Part shown: positions 27,144-37,176 of the stretch, in pieces
Numbering within the stretch: position 1 is the first letter of the stretch
Layout of the letters: every line of letters starts with the position of its first letter
Source of the DNA: Psychrosphaera haliotis
GTDB lineage: Bacteria; Pseudomonadota; Gammaproteobacteria; Enterobacterales; Alteromonadaceae
NCBI RefSeq assembly: GCF_009728465.1
Contig: NZ_WOCD01000002.1
Span: forward strand, 62,001 to 126,000
DNA: 64,000 nt
Reading direction: 5' to 3'
Notes under the pieces: generated by a model
The model's input: the letters and a program-made list of their open reading frames with translations, nothing else
Told to the model about the DNA's origin: nothing
The model's database searches: none
Translations under genes and position numbers: made by a program

Positions 27144-27753
27144 CTTAAAAGTAAATACGCTGTCAAAAAGTCAGTTAAAGTCTATAGTTGAAGCAACTGT
27201 GTTTAGCTACTCAAAGCCTATTTCAATTTCTAAAATACAAAGCTTAGTATTTGGCGATGAATTGGTTAAGAAGCTTGAAATTGAAGCTGCCTTAGATTCA
27301 ATAAAAAAAGATTACAAGAATCGACCTATTCAGCTAGTTGAGCTTGCTAGCGGATTTTGTTTTCAAACTAAAAATGAGTTTGGTCCTTGGATAAATCGTT
27401 TGTGGCAGGATAAGCCAACAAAATATAGTCGAGCGTTGTTAGAGACGTTAGCGTTGATAGCTTACCATCAACCTATTACACGCGGTGAAATAGAAGATGT
27501 TCGCGGTGTATCGGTAAGTTCTAATATTATAAAAACACTAAGTGAAAGAGAGTGGATAAAAGTAGTAGGGCATAAGGAAGTTCCTGGCCGCCCAGCGCTT
27601 TACGGTACAGACAAGGCATTCCTAGATTATTTTGGTTTGAAGTCTTTGTCTGAGTTACCCACTTTAATGGAACCAGAATCTATCGAGTTGATCTCAAGTC
27701 GCCTCGAGAACGAATTTAGCGGTAGTGAAACCTCACTGCCTGATAAAGAATAA
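27136..27753 (+). CDS. scpB: segregation and condensation protein B
   Basis: ScpB is the kite subunit that binds ScpA. The 205-residue protein has the tandem winged-helix pattern and the conserved ALLETLALIAYHQPITRGEIEDVRGV, followed by KVVGHKEVPGRPALYGT. Translation probably begins at the TTG at 27136, within the 3' end of scpA, giving an 8-nt overlap. Confidence 0.93.
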   Translation: MSDLKVNTLSKSQLKSIVEATVFSYSKPISISKIQSLVFGDELVKKLEIEAALDSIKKDYKNRPIQLVELASGFCFQTKNEFGPWINRLWQDKPTKYSRALLETLALIAYHQPITRGEIEDVRGVSVSSNIIKTLSEREWIKVVGHKEVPGRPALYGTDKAFLDYFGLKSLSELPTLMEPESIELISSRLENEFSGSETSLPDKE

Positions 27754-27774
27754 ATAGTAGAGAATTAGATAATA

Positions 27775-28644
27775 ATGAGTGAAAAATTACAGAAAGTACT
27801 AGCGCGTTGTGGCGTAGGTTCACGTCGCGAAATGGAAGCATATATAAGTGCAAACAGAGTTAGCGTAAACGGTAATGTTGCAAAGCTTGGCGATAGAGTT
27901 GAAGGAACAGAGACTATTAGAGTTGATGGGCATATCGTAGATATTAGGTCTCAAGAAGACGAGATATGTCGAGTTATCATGTACAACAAACCTGAAGGTG
28001 AGATGTGTACAAGAAAGGACCCTGAAGGCAGACCAACAGTATATGACCGATTGCCGCAGCTAAAAAATAGCCGTTGGATAGGTATAGGTCGTCTAGATGT
28101 AAACACGTCGGGCCTGTTATTGTTTACAAATGACGGTGAACTTGCCAACAGACTAATGCATCCAAGTTACGAAATAGAGCGTGAATATTCTGTTCGTGTT
28201 TTTGGTGACGTTACCAATGAAAAGCTTCAAAACTTAACAAAAGGTGTAGAGCTTGAAGATGGCATGGCAAAGTTTGATAGAGTTAAAGCGGAACGTAACT
28301 CTGATGATGAAAGCTCAAATAAGTGGTTTAGTGTTAGTCTAAAAGAAGGGCGAAATAGAGAAGTTCGTCGTTTATGGGCATCACAGGAGCTTACTGTTTC
28401 TAGACTTGTAAGAGTTAGATACTCTGAAGTTAAATTAGACCGTCGTCTTATTCAAGGTGGCTGGAAAGAGCTAGGTTTAGATGACTTAAACCAACTACGA
28501 AAAAAGGTAGGACTTGACCGAGAATTAAGGGAGTTTAACCCGAACATTCAAAAAGAGACGGCTCAGACCAGACGTGTTGCTCATGCTAGAATTAAACGAG
28601 CGGTGAAGAAACACAAAGTACGCCAAGCTAAAAACAAGAAGTAA
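27775..28644 (+). CDS. rluB: 23S rRNA pseudouridine 2605 synthase RluB
   Basis: RluB isomerises U2605 of 23S rRNA. The 289-residue protein has an N-terminal S4 domain ([18 protein letters not shown]), then the RsuA-type catalytic motif [20 protein letters not shown] with its Asp. [10 protein letters not shown] completes the active site. The basic C-terminal tail ([16 protein letters not shown]) is typical of RluB. It closes the block with a strong terminator. Confidence 0.95.
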   Translation: MSEKLQKVLARCGVGSRREMEAYISANRVSVNGNVAKLGDRVEGTETIRVDGHIVDIRSQEDEICRVIMYNKPEGEMCTRKDPEGRPTVYDRLPQLKNSRWIGIGRLDVNTSGLLLFTNDGELANRLMHPSYEIEREYSVRVFGDVTNEKLQNLTKGVELEDGMAKFDRVKAERNSDDESSNKWFSVSLKEGRNREVRRLWASQELTVSRLVRVRYSEVKLDRRLIQGGWKELGLDDLNQLRKKVGLDRELREFNPNIQKETAQTRRVAHARIKRAVKKHKVRQAKNKK

Positions 28645-28681
28645 TTGTTTCTAATAGATATTACTTCAGGTAACTATCGTT

Positions 28682-28706
28682 AAGGGCCTTCATAGGCCCT
28701 TTTTTA
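28682..28706. terminator. intrinsic terminator after rluB
   Basis: Perfect 8-bp stem AAGGGCCT / AGGCCCTT with loop TCAT and seven T. It overlaps the last codons of the converging HD-GYP gene, so it mainly serves rluB. Confidence 0.88.
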
Positions 28707-30260
28707 TTCTGGGTCTTTATAAGCCTCAAATATGTCAACAAACTCCTGATAGTGCTCTATAAAGATATCCACTAACTTTGGCTCAAACTTTATTCCTTTT
28801 TGCTCAAGAATAAAACTGTTTACGGTAGCTTGATCCCAAGCTGGTTTATAACAACGTTTACTCATTAAGGCGTCAAAAACATCTGCAACAGCAGTGATCC
28901 GTCCATAAATGTGGATATTCTCTCCGGAAAGTCCTTTAGGGTAACCTGAACCATCCCAATTTTCATGATGTTCACCAGCAATGGTCGCACCGGCCTGAAA
29001 AATTGGCTTTTTAAGATGAGCTAGGCTGTTGTAACCAACCTCAGCATGAGTCTTCATTATTTCCCACTCGCCTTTATCTAAGGGTCCTGGTTTATTTAGT
29101 ATGTTGTCCGGAATCGCAACTTTGCCAACATCATGCAATGGGGATGCAAAAAACAGCTCCTCACACTGGTCATGCTCTAGGCCATATTTTTCAGCCATGA
29201 CCTTAGAGTACATAGCGACTCTGCGAACGTGATTACCTGTCTCTTGTGAACGAGACTCTGCTAATTCACAAACAGAGTAAATAATATCTTTTTGGGTATC
29301 AGAAACTTCTTCGTAGAGCTCAATATTTTCTAAAGCGATAGCAACGTTTTTACAGAATAGTTCTATTAACGAGTAATCGATATCGGAGATTACGGTGCGG
29401 CCTTTAATAGATAGTACTAAACGCTTGTCACCGTATTTGTTCGTAAATACAACTTGATCTTTATCGGTTACTAGAGAGTGCGTTGCAAAATTACTACTTT
29501 CACGCTCAAAATTTGTATTTAAAAAGTTAAGGTCAGAATCGTGATTTTTATCCATATCTGATGTTAGAGAGGCTAATATATTAATATCTTGTTTTGAACG
29601 AGTAGCCATTAGTGCATCATATTCTACTAAAACCATATCCTCTTCTAGGTAGAGAATTGCAGCTAACTGTTCAAGCGCGCCTTGTGCAAACTCTTTAATC
29701 GAATTCTTTTCCAAAATAGACGCAGTGGCATCAATTACTTTTTCTAAGCCATGGCGATGCTTATCTAATGCGATAATGTCCCGGTAAGACCGTAAAGCCG
29801 TATACAGGACTGAGTGTAGTTTATTCGCAGTGAGTTCAGTTTTTTCGTTATAGCCGTTGATATCATATTTTTCGATGACTTCTAACTCTGGCGCTTGTCC
29901 TGGCTGACCAGTGCGAAGAATAATTCTAATATTATGATTGTTTAATTCATTTCTAATATAATTGACGGTTTGTAAACCTGCGTCATCTGTTTCCATCACT
30001 ACATCTAATAAAACTAAAGAAATATCGTTTCTTGAGCTAATAATCTCTCTAGCTTCCTTACCTGTATATGCATGTAAAAACTCTAGAGGACGTTCTGCAA
30101 ACGTGAACTGGCCTAACGCTATTTCGGTGATTTGATGGATGCTAGGCTCATCATCAACAATAATGACAATCCAAGGGGCAAGGTTTACTGTCTTCTCTGC
30201 TATTCCTGCATCTTCTTCTGGAGCAAACATAAAAGACGAATTCAAACCGTTTGTTGTCAT
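28704..30260 (-). CDS. response regulator with DUF3369 and HD-GYP phosphodiesterase
   Basis: The 518-residue protein has a receiver domain (about 28-150, acceptor Asp86 in LVLLDVVME), a DUF3369/GAF-like middle (about 170-330) and a C-terminal HD-GYP domain (about 345-515). The catalytic motifs HDVGK (about 374-378) and HHENWDGSGYP (about 428-438) are intact, so c-di-GMP hydrolysis is expected. It is divergent from the histidine kinase that starts at 30364, its likely partner. A diguanylate cyclase is encoded at 49349-50887. Confidence 0.9.
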   Translation of the reverse strand: MTTNGLNSSFMFAPEEDAGIAEKTVNLAPWIVIIVDDEPSIHQITEIALGQFTFAERPLEFLHAYTGKEAREIISSRNDISLVLLDVVMETDDAGLQTVNYIRNELNNHNIRIILRTGQPGQAPELEVIEKYDINGYNEKTELTANKLHSVLYTALRSYRDIIALDKHRHGLEKVIDATASILEKNSIKEFAQGALEQLAAILYLEEDMVLVEYDALMATRSKQDINILASLTSDMDKNHDSDLNFLNTNFERESSNFATHSLVTDKDQVVFTNKYGDKRLVLSIKGRTVISDIDYSLIELFCKNVAIALENIELYEEVSDTQKDIIYSVCELAESRSQETGNHVRRVAMYSKVMAEKYGLEHDQCEELFFASPLHDVGKVAIPDNILNKPGPLDKGEWEIMKTHAEVGYNSLAHLKKPIFQAGATIAGEHHENWDGSGYPKGLSGENIHIYGRITAVADVFDALMSKRCYKPAWDQATVNSFILEQKGIKFEPKLVDIFIEHYQEFVDIFEAYKDPE

Positions 30261-30363
30261 ATATTCATTTCCCTTCTAAATTAAAACTAATGAAGTGCTA
30301 CGTTTAGTGAAGGATTACAAGAAATCCACAACTAAATTAAACAAATAGAAGAGGAATAGTGAT

Positions 30364-32334
30364 TTGTCAATTTTTACACGTACTTTAATCTTAGTTATGG
30401 GTACTGCTTTAGCAGCGCTTATTATCCTTATTTTTCTTACCGTTAATTTTAGTAAGAGTTATATCAATGAAAACTTGAACGAACGACTAGACTCCCTTGT
30501 ACGTGGCCAAGAAATTAAAGTTGAACAAGCATTAGACGGGTTATTAGAAATTGGACCGTCAATATCTGATAACTCCTTACTTTCTTCAATAATAACTAAC
30601 TATGTTGCGTCCAATAAACCAAAGGATTTTGTAGCGATCAGACAAATCTTGAATGACTACATGGCATCATCAAGCGTATTGGTAAAAATCGAAGCGTTCT
30701 CAGCTAACGGCTCCTTATTGGCATCATTGGGTGAGCTAAATGATATAAGTAAAAGCATCAACTTAATTAATGAAAATGAGCCAAATCAATATAGCTTTTT
30801 TAAAATAAGTAAAACTAAAATTGGCAAAACATATATTCATACTGCGGAACCCATTATTTATGATGGCAAACTTCAAGGTGTATTAAAAATAGTTCTTGAT
30901 GTTACAAGTTTTATTGAAACATTTTACGACAATACGGGGTTTGGTGAAAAAGGTTCTTCTCAGGTGTTTGTAATAAATTCAAGCAATCAATGGGTTGAGC
31001 TGAAAGATCTAAAACTAGTTGCTGATATCAACCCTAAAGTGACGATAAAAAAAGTATCCTATGATGGCTTTTTAAATAGTTTCTTAGCTCAGCGATTACC
31101 TTTTATCACGATAGACAAATTAATTCCGGGTCGAAAAGTCGCAGTAGAAGTGAACATAAATAGTAATGAAGTTTTCTCAGCAATTGACCAGTTTTACAAA
31201 CAGCTTTTTACTGCTTTTGTGTTAGTACTCATAGCAACGCTACTAATAGGTATGTGGTTTAGTAAACAAATAACAAATCCCATTACCGTGCTAAATAAAA
31301 AGGTTGGAGAAGTTGCAGAAGGCCAGAAGGGGGTAGAGATCGAGTTTAAGGACCGAGACCCAACAGAAATAGTTACATTATCAGTGAATATTAGAAAAAT
31401 GGCGCAAAGTTTATGGCGAATGAATGAAGATCTAGAAGGTATAGTTGAAGAACGTACAGCACAATTAAAAAGGTTAACGGAAAACCTAGAGTTAGCTGTT
31501 GATGAAAGAACAAGAGAGTTTCAAGAAGCTAATACGCAGTTACTTGGTGCTTTAGAGGATCTACACGACGCCAAGAATGAGCTGGTCAAAGCAGAAAAAA
31601 TGGCGTCTTTAGGGGAATTAGTTGCAGGTGTAGCTCATGAGATTAATACACCGCTTGGCGTAGCTGTTACCGGAGTAAGCCAAGCAATATCGCAGCTAAA
31701 TACTTTAGAAACACATAAGAATTCCGGCTCCTTAACGGCTAGTGGCTTCGACCAATATATTCTAGACAACCGAAACCTTTTAATTCTGATGACTGAACAA
31801 CTGAATGTGGCTTCAACTCTTATTAAAAACTTTAAAGAAGTCGCAGTGGACCAAAATAACTTTGATGTAAGAGAGTTAAACTTACATGATTACCTCAACA
31901 AAGTGTTTGATACGGTAAAGCCAAAGTATAAGCCAACGAATATCCAACTTAAACTAACTTGCCCTCAGGGTATAAATGTATCTACGAGGCCAGGCGCATT
32001 TTCACAAGTAATCTCTAATTTATTGATTAATGCGTTAATCCATGGCTATGAAAAAAATGATAGCGGCGTCGTTAATGTAATCTGCAGTAATGATAACGAT
32101 AGTGTTACTATTTCAATTGAAGATGATGGTGTAGGAATCGCAGAAGGTAATATTGAAAAAATCTTTGACCCTTTTTACACGACAAAAAGAGGACAAGGTG
32201 GAAGTGGCTTGGGTTTGAGTATTGTTTTTAATATTGTAACCGAGGCTTTACAGGGTAAGATTGAAGTTAAAAGTGAATTAGGGAAGGGATCACAATTTAT
32301 AATTGAAATCCCGACAAGACTTAAAGATCAATAG
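30364..32334 (+). CDS. membrane sensor histidine kinase (HAMP)
   Basis: This 656-residue kinase has two membrane helices (about residues 8-30 and 280-300) enclosing a periplasmic sensor of dCache-like size. HAMP (about 300-355) and a long coiled coil follow, then HisKA with GVAHEINTPLG (His425). The HK-ATPase domain has the motifs NLLINALIHGYE, DDGVGI and GSGLGLSIVF. The start is a TTG with GAGGAA at -6. Its 3' end overlaps the converging yciK gene by 14 nt. It probably phosphorylates the divergent REC-HD-GYP protein. Confidence 0.88.
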   Translation: MSIFTRTLILVMGTALAALIILIFLTVNFSKSYINENLNERLDSLVRGQEIKVEQALDGLLEIGPSISDNSLLSSIITNYVASNKPKDFVAIRQILNDYMASSSVLVKIEAFSANGSLLASLGELNDISKSINLINENEPNQYSFFKISKTKIGKTYIHTAEPIIYDGKLQGVLKIVLDVTSFIETFYDNTGFGEKGSSQVFVINSSNQWVELKDLKLVADINPKVTIKKVSYDGFLNSFLAQRLPFITIDKLIPGRKVAVEVNINSNEVFSAIDQFYKQLFTAFVLVLIATLLIGMWFSKQITNPITVLNKKVGEVAEGQKGVEIEFKDRDPTEIVTLSVNIRKMAQSLWRMNEDLEGIVEERTAQLKRLTENLELAVDERTREFQEANTQLLGALEDLHDAKNELVKAEKMASLGELVAGVAHEINTPLGVAVTGVSQAISQLNTLETHKNSGSLTASGFDQYILDNRNLLILMTEQLNVASTLIKNFKEVAVDQNNFDVRELNLHDYLNKVFDTVKPKYKPTNIQLKLTCPQGINVSTRPGAFSQVISNLLINALIHGYEKNDSGVVNVICSNDNDSVTISIEDDGVGIAEGNIEKIFDPFYTTKRGQGGSGLGLSIVFNIVTEALQGKIEVKSELGKGSQFIIEIPTRLKDQ

Positions 32335-33061
32335 ACTGTCCACAAATGCCAATGGATTCATCTGACATTAGGTGTAAATAAGCTGGCATAATTTGCTCAG
32401 GAGTTTTTAACTTATTTGCGTCTTCGCCAGGGTAGGCTTTTGCACGCATTCTAGTTTTAGTCGCTCCTGGGTTTATTGCGTTAACTCTCATGCCTATGTG
32501 TTCGTATTCGTCGGCCATAGTTTGCATTAAGCCTTCTGTTGCAAACTTAGAAAACGCATATTCTCCCCAAAATGCTCGACCTTGCTTACCAACACTACTT
32601 GAAGTAAATAAGACGCTTGGTGATTTCGAAAGTTTTAGTGCTGGAATAAGTGATTGAGTAAGGAAAAATGTAGCTTTAAAATTAACCTTCATTACCTTAT
32701 CAAACGTTTCTTCATTAATGTGTTCGATTGGATTTAACGAGTTTAATATAGAGGCGTTATTCAATAGACCATCTAAACGACCAAATTGGTCAATAATAGT
32801 TAAAGCCATATCTTGATAGTTTTTTACTGTGGCACCTTTCATATCCAATGGAATGATGGCTGGTTGTGGTGCACCTAATTCAACAATTTCGTCGTAAATA
32901 GATTCCAATTTTTTAACTGTCTTCCCTAAAAGGATTACAGTAGCTCCATATTTAGCAAAGGTAAGGGCAGCCTGTCGTCCTATACCATCGCCTGCGCCGG
33001 TAACTAAAATAACTTTGTCTTTTAAAATCGTTTTATCTTCAGGAAGTTGCAAATTTTTCAT
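32321..33061 (-). CDS. yciK: YciK family short-chain oxidoreductase
   Basis: This SDR protein (246 aa from the ATG) has the NAD(P)-binding VTGAGDGIGRQAA, NNASILNS and the catalytic Ser/Tyr/Lys set in SSSVGKQGRA..GEYAFSKFA. INPGATKTRMR, KLKTPEQIMPAYLHLM and overall wording match Escherichia coli YciK, whose physiological substrate is unknown. In enterobacteria yciK is near rluB and sohB, as here. The ATG at 33061 fits the family start; a TTG at 33079 is possible. Confidence 0.9.
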   Translation of the reverse strand: MKNLQLPEDKTILKDKVILVTGAGDGIGRQAALTFAKYGATVILLGKTVKKLESIYDEIVELGAPQPAIIPLDMKGATVKNYQDMALTIIDQFGRLDGLLNNASILNSLNPIEHINEETFDKVMKVNFKATFFLTQSLIPALKLSKSPSVLFTSSSVGKQGRAFWGEYAFSKFATEGLMQTMADEYEHIGMRVNAINPGATKTRMRAKAYPGEDANKLKTPEQIMPAYLHLMSDESIGICGQSIDL

Positions 33062-33281
33062 ATTCAAGCTAATCAACAATTATTATAATAACCGTATGTT
33101 ACAGGGCATCGCTTTAAAATTCATTACCAGAAACAATTTTTTGTATTGATTTTAAACCTAAGACTAGCTAATTGGATTTATCTAATGTAACTTTGACTGG
33201 TCTAAGCTGTTAATATTGTCCCAAATTAAAAAAGACGGAATAACGTCAATAAAAATAATAACTAGGACTCTGGGGAGAGAA

Positions 33282-36002
33282 ATGAAAAAATTAGTACTTA
33301 GTTTAGCCATTACAAGTGCGCTCGGGCTTACCGCCTGTGACGATACAACACTTGCAGATGTACAAACAGACACGGCGTCACAACGCTCAGAATTGCAAGC
33401 TGCTGCAGTAGCTAAAGCAACAACACCTCGTATCAGCGTGGTATTTAATCCTTCCGCTGGTGAAATTTCAGTACCAAATGACTTGCTATTTAGTGGTTCT
33501 ACTGACGGTACACTTGAAATGCCATCTGAAACAGCCGCTAAAGCTGCTGGCGAAGAAGTTGACTTTTCAAATCCACAGTCAGCTATTGGTGCTCTAGATG
33601 GTTGGGGAACACAGAACTCATTTACTATTGCATTAGATTATTCGTCTGCAAGCGATGTAACTATTGACCCTGCTAGCCTTATGGTTCCTGGTGCAGTAGA
33701 ACTATATAAAGTAGAAAAATTCCCTAGCTTGACTGATGCAGATTGTATGGATCCAGCTAAGTCAGGTTTGTTATGTAAAGGTGAAGAAAAATTAACATTT
33801 GGTGTTGATTTTGTTGCGACGTTAAGCGGTGGTTCAATTGCTGTCGTACCACTCAAGCCCTTTGAAGGCGGCGCAAGCTATGTTGCAGTATTAACTGACA
33901 AAGTAATGGACAGCAATGGTAATTCATTACTACCGTCTAGCACTTATTCAAGCATTAAAGCAGATATAAACACGTCTCCAATCGTGTTACCTAGCCTTAC
34001 AGCTGACCAGTTAAATTCAACGCAAGCTGGTATTCGTTTACTTCAAACAATGATCAACAACTTTGAAGACGTGCTTGAAGGTGATTTAGGTGCTGACGGT
34101 GCCTCTATTGTTTACACTCAAGCATTTACGGTTCAATCAGCCGGTTTACCTGCAGCAGATCCGTTACAAGTTGTTAAAAAGTTAAATGGCCAAACATTTG
34201 GCGCGATGGCGGCGGCGGATCCAACTTCAGTTGTTATGCCAATGGCACAAGCAATGGCTACGGTAGGTGTTGACGGTGAAGGCAACCCAATACAAGCACC
34301 AGTTACGGTTGCCATGGCGTTAGCTCAAGCAGGCGCGATTCCTGCAGACCCAATGTCACAAGCTTATATGGTTTACAACACAGCAAACTTATTTGGTTCT
34401 TCGGTAGAGTTACCATACTATTTAGAAGACGGTGTTGATGCACTAACTACTCGCTGGAAAGCAATGTGTGATAGCGGAGCAACGTTAAGCGGTTTGTCTG
34501 ACGAGCAAAAAGCGGCATTAGCAGCTGGCGCAGGTGATAACCACGAAATGTGTGTACAACTTGGTTTAGCTGATTTTGGTGTGGATACTGCACGTCATTT
34601 GACAAAATACAATCCTATTCCAGCTGTACAAAGCGTGAAGGAAGTGCCGGTACAAATTACGGTACCAAATATTGACAATGCTAATATGGTTAGACCAGCA
34701 TTTGGCCTAATGGATCCTTTAGTTAAGCCTGAAGCAGGTTGGCCAGTGGTTATCCTTCAGCATGGCATAACGTCTAAAAAAGAAGACATGCTAGCGGCAA
34801 CGGGTATTCTTTCAGCTATGGGCTTTGTAACTGTGGCTATAGACCATCCTCTACACGGCGAACGCGGTTTCGTAGTAGAAGTTGAAGGCATGGACCCTAT
34901 CGTTGTTAATGCTTCATCTGGCGTGCCAGGTAACAACCCTACCGCATATCTAAATCTTCAAAGCTTGTTATCAGCGCGTGACAATGTACGTCAATCAGTT
35001 GCTGATGGACTTAAACTTCGTCTAGCAATCAATGGCCTAGCAGACTTTACAAATCCAATGGCTCCTGATGTAAATGTTATAGATACAAGTAATGTACATT
35101 ATCTTGGTCACTCGTTAGGTGCTATTACTGGTGTTGATTTCACAGCAGTTGCGAACACACCGACGGGTAATGAGGCACTAGACGGACTGTACAAAATTAA
35201 CAGTTCAGTTTTGTCTAACCCAGGTGGTGGTGTTGCAAACTTCTTAGTTGAGTCAAAAGCATTTGGCCCACTTGTTCAAGCGTCAGTTATTTATGGACTT
35301 GGCAACGAGCTAACAGCAGCTTTAGCGGCTAATTTAGAACCTGCAGCGTTCGGTGCGATTGTCGCAGCTAATCCTGAGCAATGTGGTCCAGCGCTTGATG
35401 CAAATTATAATGTAGTTGATCAAAACGTTGCGCTTGTATGTGCATACCAAGCATTACAAGCGAGCGCTACGGAAGAACAACAAGCCGCAATGCAAGCTGG
35501 TTTTGCCTCTTTCTCTTTTGCAGCTCAAACTGTATTAGACGCGGGCGACCCTACTAACTATGCTGGTTTATTGAAGCAAACAGGCACTCCAGTTTTAGTC
35601 TATGAAATGGTTGGTGACGAAGGTTCTGAAACAGCTGGTTTAGGTTTAAACCCATCTGACTTGGTTGTTCCAAATTCAGTTTCAACTAACTTTATTGCAG
35701 GAACAAGCGGTTTAGAAAAGTCTCTAGAGCTTACTAAAGTGACTAACTGTGGTATGTCAGAAACTGGTTTCCAAAGCATTGTTGAATTTAAGTATGGCGC
35801 ACATAGCACTATCCTTAGCCCGGCAACTGCGTTACCAATGCCTTACCCATCACTGTATTCAGCTGTGAATGCTGAAACATTGATTATGGCTGGTACATTC
35901 TTTGGTTCAAACGGTAAACTTATAAATATCTCATCGACAGCTATTGGTGCAGGTATTATTGAAGGACTAGAAGAGAACGCTTGTGAAGCTCCAGCTCCAT
36001 AG
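33282..36002 (+). CDS. Pla-1/cef (VolA) family surface lipase lipoprotein
   Basis: The 906-residue product begins with a lipoprotein signal (MKKLVLSLAITSALGLTAC, lipobox LTAC, lipidated Cys19) after an excellent GGGGAGAG ribosome site; an upstream in-frame start at 33216 would bury the signal. The C-terminal half is an alpha/beta hydrolase: VVILQHGITSKKED, AIDHPLHGERG and the nucleophile elbow GHSLG (Ser611). The family includes VolA, a surface-exposed lysophospholipase of Vibrio, and Pla-1. It stands alone with its own terminator. Confidence 0.9.
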   Translation: MKKLVLSLAITSALGLTACDDTTLADVQTDTASQRSELQAAAVAKATTPRISVVFNPSAGEISVPNDLLFSGSTDGTLEMPSETAAKAAGEEVDFSNPQSAIGALDGWGTQNSFTIALDYSSASDVTIDPASLMVPGAVELYKVEKFPSLTDADCMDPAKSGLLCKGEEKLTFGVDFVATLSGGSIAVVPLKPFEGGASYVAVLTDKVMDSNGNSLLPSSTYSSIKADINTSPIVLPSLTADQLNSTQAGIRLLQTMINNFEDVLEGDLGADGASIVYTQAFTVQSAGLPAADPLQVVKKLNGQTFGAMAAADPTSVVMPMAQAMATVGVDGEGNPIQAPVTVAMALAQAGAIPADPMSQAYMVYNTANLFGSSVELPYYLEDGVDALTTRWKAMCDSGATLSGLSDEQKAALAAGAGDNHEMCVQLGLADFGVDTARHLTKYNPIPAVQSVKEVPVQITVPNIDNANMVRPAFGLMDPLVKPEAGWPVVILQHGITSKKEDMLAATGILSAMGFVTVAIDHPLHGERGFVVEVEGMDPIVVNASSGVPGNNPTAYLNLQSLLSARDNVRQSVADGLKLRLAINGLADFTNPMAPDVNVIDTSNVHYLGHSLGAITGVDFTAVANTPTGNEALDGLYKINSSVLSNPGGGVANFLVESKAFGPLVQASVIYGLGNELTAALAANLEPAAFGAIVAANPEQCGPALDANYNVVDQNVALVCAYQALQASATEEQQAAMQAGFASFSFAAQTVLDAGDPTNYAGLLKQTGTPVLVYEMVGDEGSETAGLGLNPSDLVVPNSVSTNFIAGTSGLEKSLELTKVTNCGMSETGFQSIVEFKYGAHSTILSPATALPMPYPSLYSAVNAETLIMAGTFFGSNGKLINISSTAIGAGIIEGLEENACEAPAP

Positions 36003-36020
36003 AATTTTCGGTTAGTTAAT

Positions 36021-36046
36021 AAAAACCAGCTTCGGCTGGTTTTTTT
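36021..36046 (+). terminator. intrinsic terminator after the lipase gene
   Basis: 7-bp stem AACCAGC / GCTGGTT closed by a UUCG tetraloop, A-tract before and seven T after. Confidence 0.93.
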
Positions 36047-36113
36047 GTTTGTGACTGCTAGATCAAATGAAGTACACTTTTTGTTAAATTGTTAAGCCCA
36101 TCAGGAGTTAAAG

Positions 36114-37163
36114 TTGGAATTTTTATATGAGTACGGTTTGTTTATTGCGAAAACAGCAACAATAGTTGTCGCGATTGGGTTGGTTTTAGGTTTTATAGCG
36201 GGCGCCGCTATTAAGCCAAAAAATAGTAAAAAGGGCGAATTAAACATTGAATACTTGTCAGAAGAGTATCAAGAAGACATTAAAGATTTAAAGAAAGCAT
36301 TATTATCTAAAGAACAAATTAAAGCCTTTGATAAAAAACAAAAAGCAGAAGATAAAAGCAAGAAAAAAGAAAATAAGAAAAAATCGAAAAGTAGCACTGA
36401 AGAGTTAGAAAAGTCGCGGTTATTTGTTTTAGAGTTTGACGGCGATGTTGAAGCAAGCGCAACTGAGTCTCTACGAGAAGAGATAACAGCGATTGTATCG
36501 ATAGCTGAAGAAGGCGATCGAGTTCTACTAAACCTTGAAAGCCCAGGTGGTGTTGTTCATGGATATGGTTTAGCTTCATCGCAAATAGCGAGATTAAAAT
36601 CCAAGAATATTCATACAACGGTAGCTGTAGATAAGGTTGCTGCTTCTGGTGGTTACATGATGGCCTGTGTGGCAGATGAAATTGTTGCAGCACCATTTGC
36701 CATCATAGGCTCTATAGGCGTTGTTGCTCAATTACCAAATATTAACAAGTTGTTAAAGAAGTATGATGTAGAAATTGAGCAACATACTGCCGGCGAGTTT
36801 AAACGTACTTTAACGGTACTTGGTGAAAATACCAACACGGCTAGAACAAAATTTAAAGAAGAGCTTGAAGAGACACATGTACTATTTAAAGAGTTTGTCG
36901 CCGACAACCGTCCTTCTGTCGATATTGATAAAGTAGCAACAGGTGAACATTGGTATGGTAGCCAAGCTCTGACGCTAAACTTAGTTGATAGAGTCATGAC
37001 AAGCGATGACCTTCTACTAGAAGCTGTCGATAAATATGATGTTTATAAAATTGAGTACAAAGTGAAGCACAATATTGCAGAGCGATTCGGTTTCGCTGCT
37101 TCTACTGCAATTACTAAAGTGTTAGGTAAACTTAGTACGTGGTCAGTGACAAACACTAAATAA
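36114..37163 (+). CDS. sohB: inner-membrane protease SohB
   Basis: SohB is an S49 (SppA-like) peptidase. The 349-residue protein has an N-terminal membrane helix (about 10-32), a basic Lys-rich linker (about 85-120) and the S49 domain. That domain has LNLESPGGVVHGYG and the nucleophile region VDKVAASGGYMMACVAD, followed by PFAIIGSIGVVAQ. The start is a TTG with CAGGAG 7 nt before it; the N-terminus (MEFLYEYGLFIAK) matches Escherichia coli SohB (MELLSEYGLFLAK). Substrates are unknown. Confidence 0.95.
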   Translation: MEFLYEYGLFIAKTATIVVAIGLVLGFIAGAAIKPKNSKKGELNIEYLSEEYQEDIKDLKKALLSKEQIKAFDKKQKAEDKSKKKENKKKSKSSTEELEKSRLFVLEFDGDVEASATESLREEITAIVSIAEEGDRVLLNLESPGGVVHGYGLASSQIARLKSKNIHTTVAVDKVAASGGYMMACVADEIVAAPFAIIGSIGVVAQLPNINKLLKKYDVEIEQHTAGEFKRTLTVLGENTNTARTKFKEELEETHVLFKEFVADNRPSVDIDKVATGEHWYGSQALTLNLVDRVMTSDDLLLEAVDKYDVYKIEYKVKHNIAERFGFAASTAITKVLGKLSTWSVTNTK

Positions 37164-37176
37164 AATGGAATTCACT

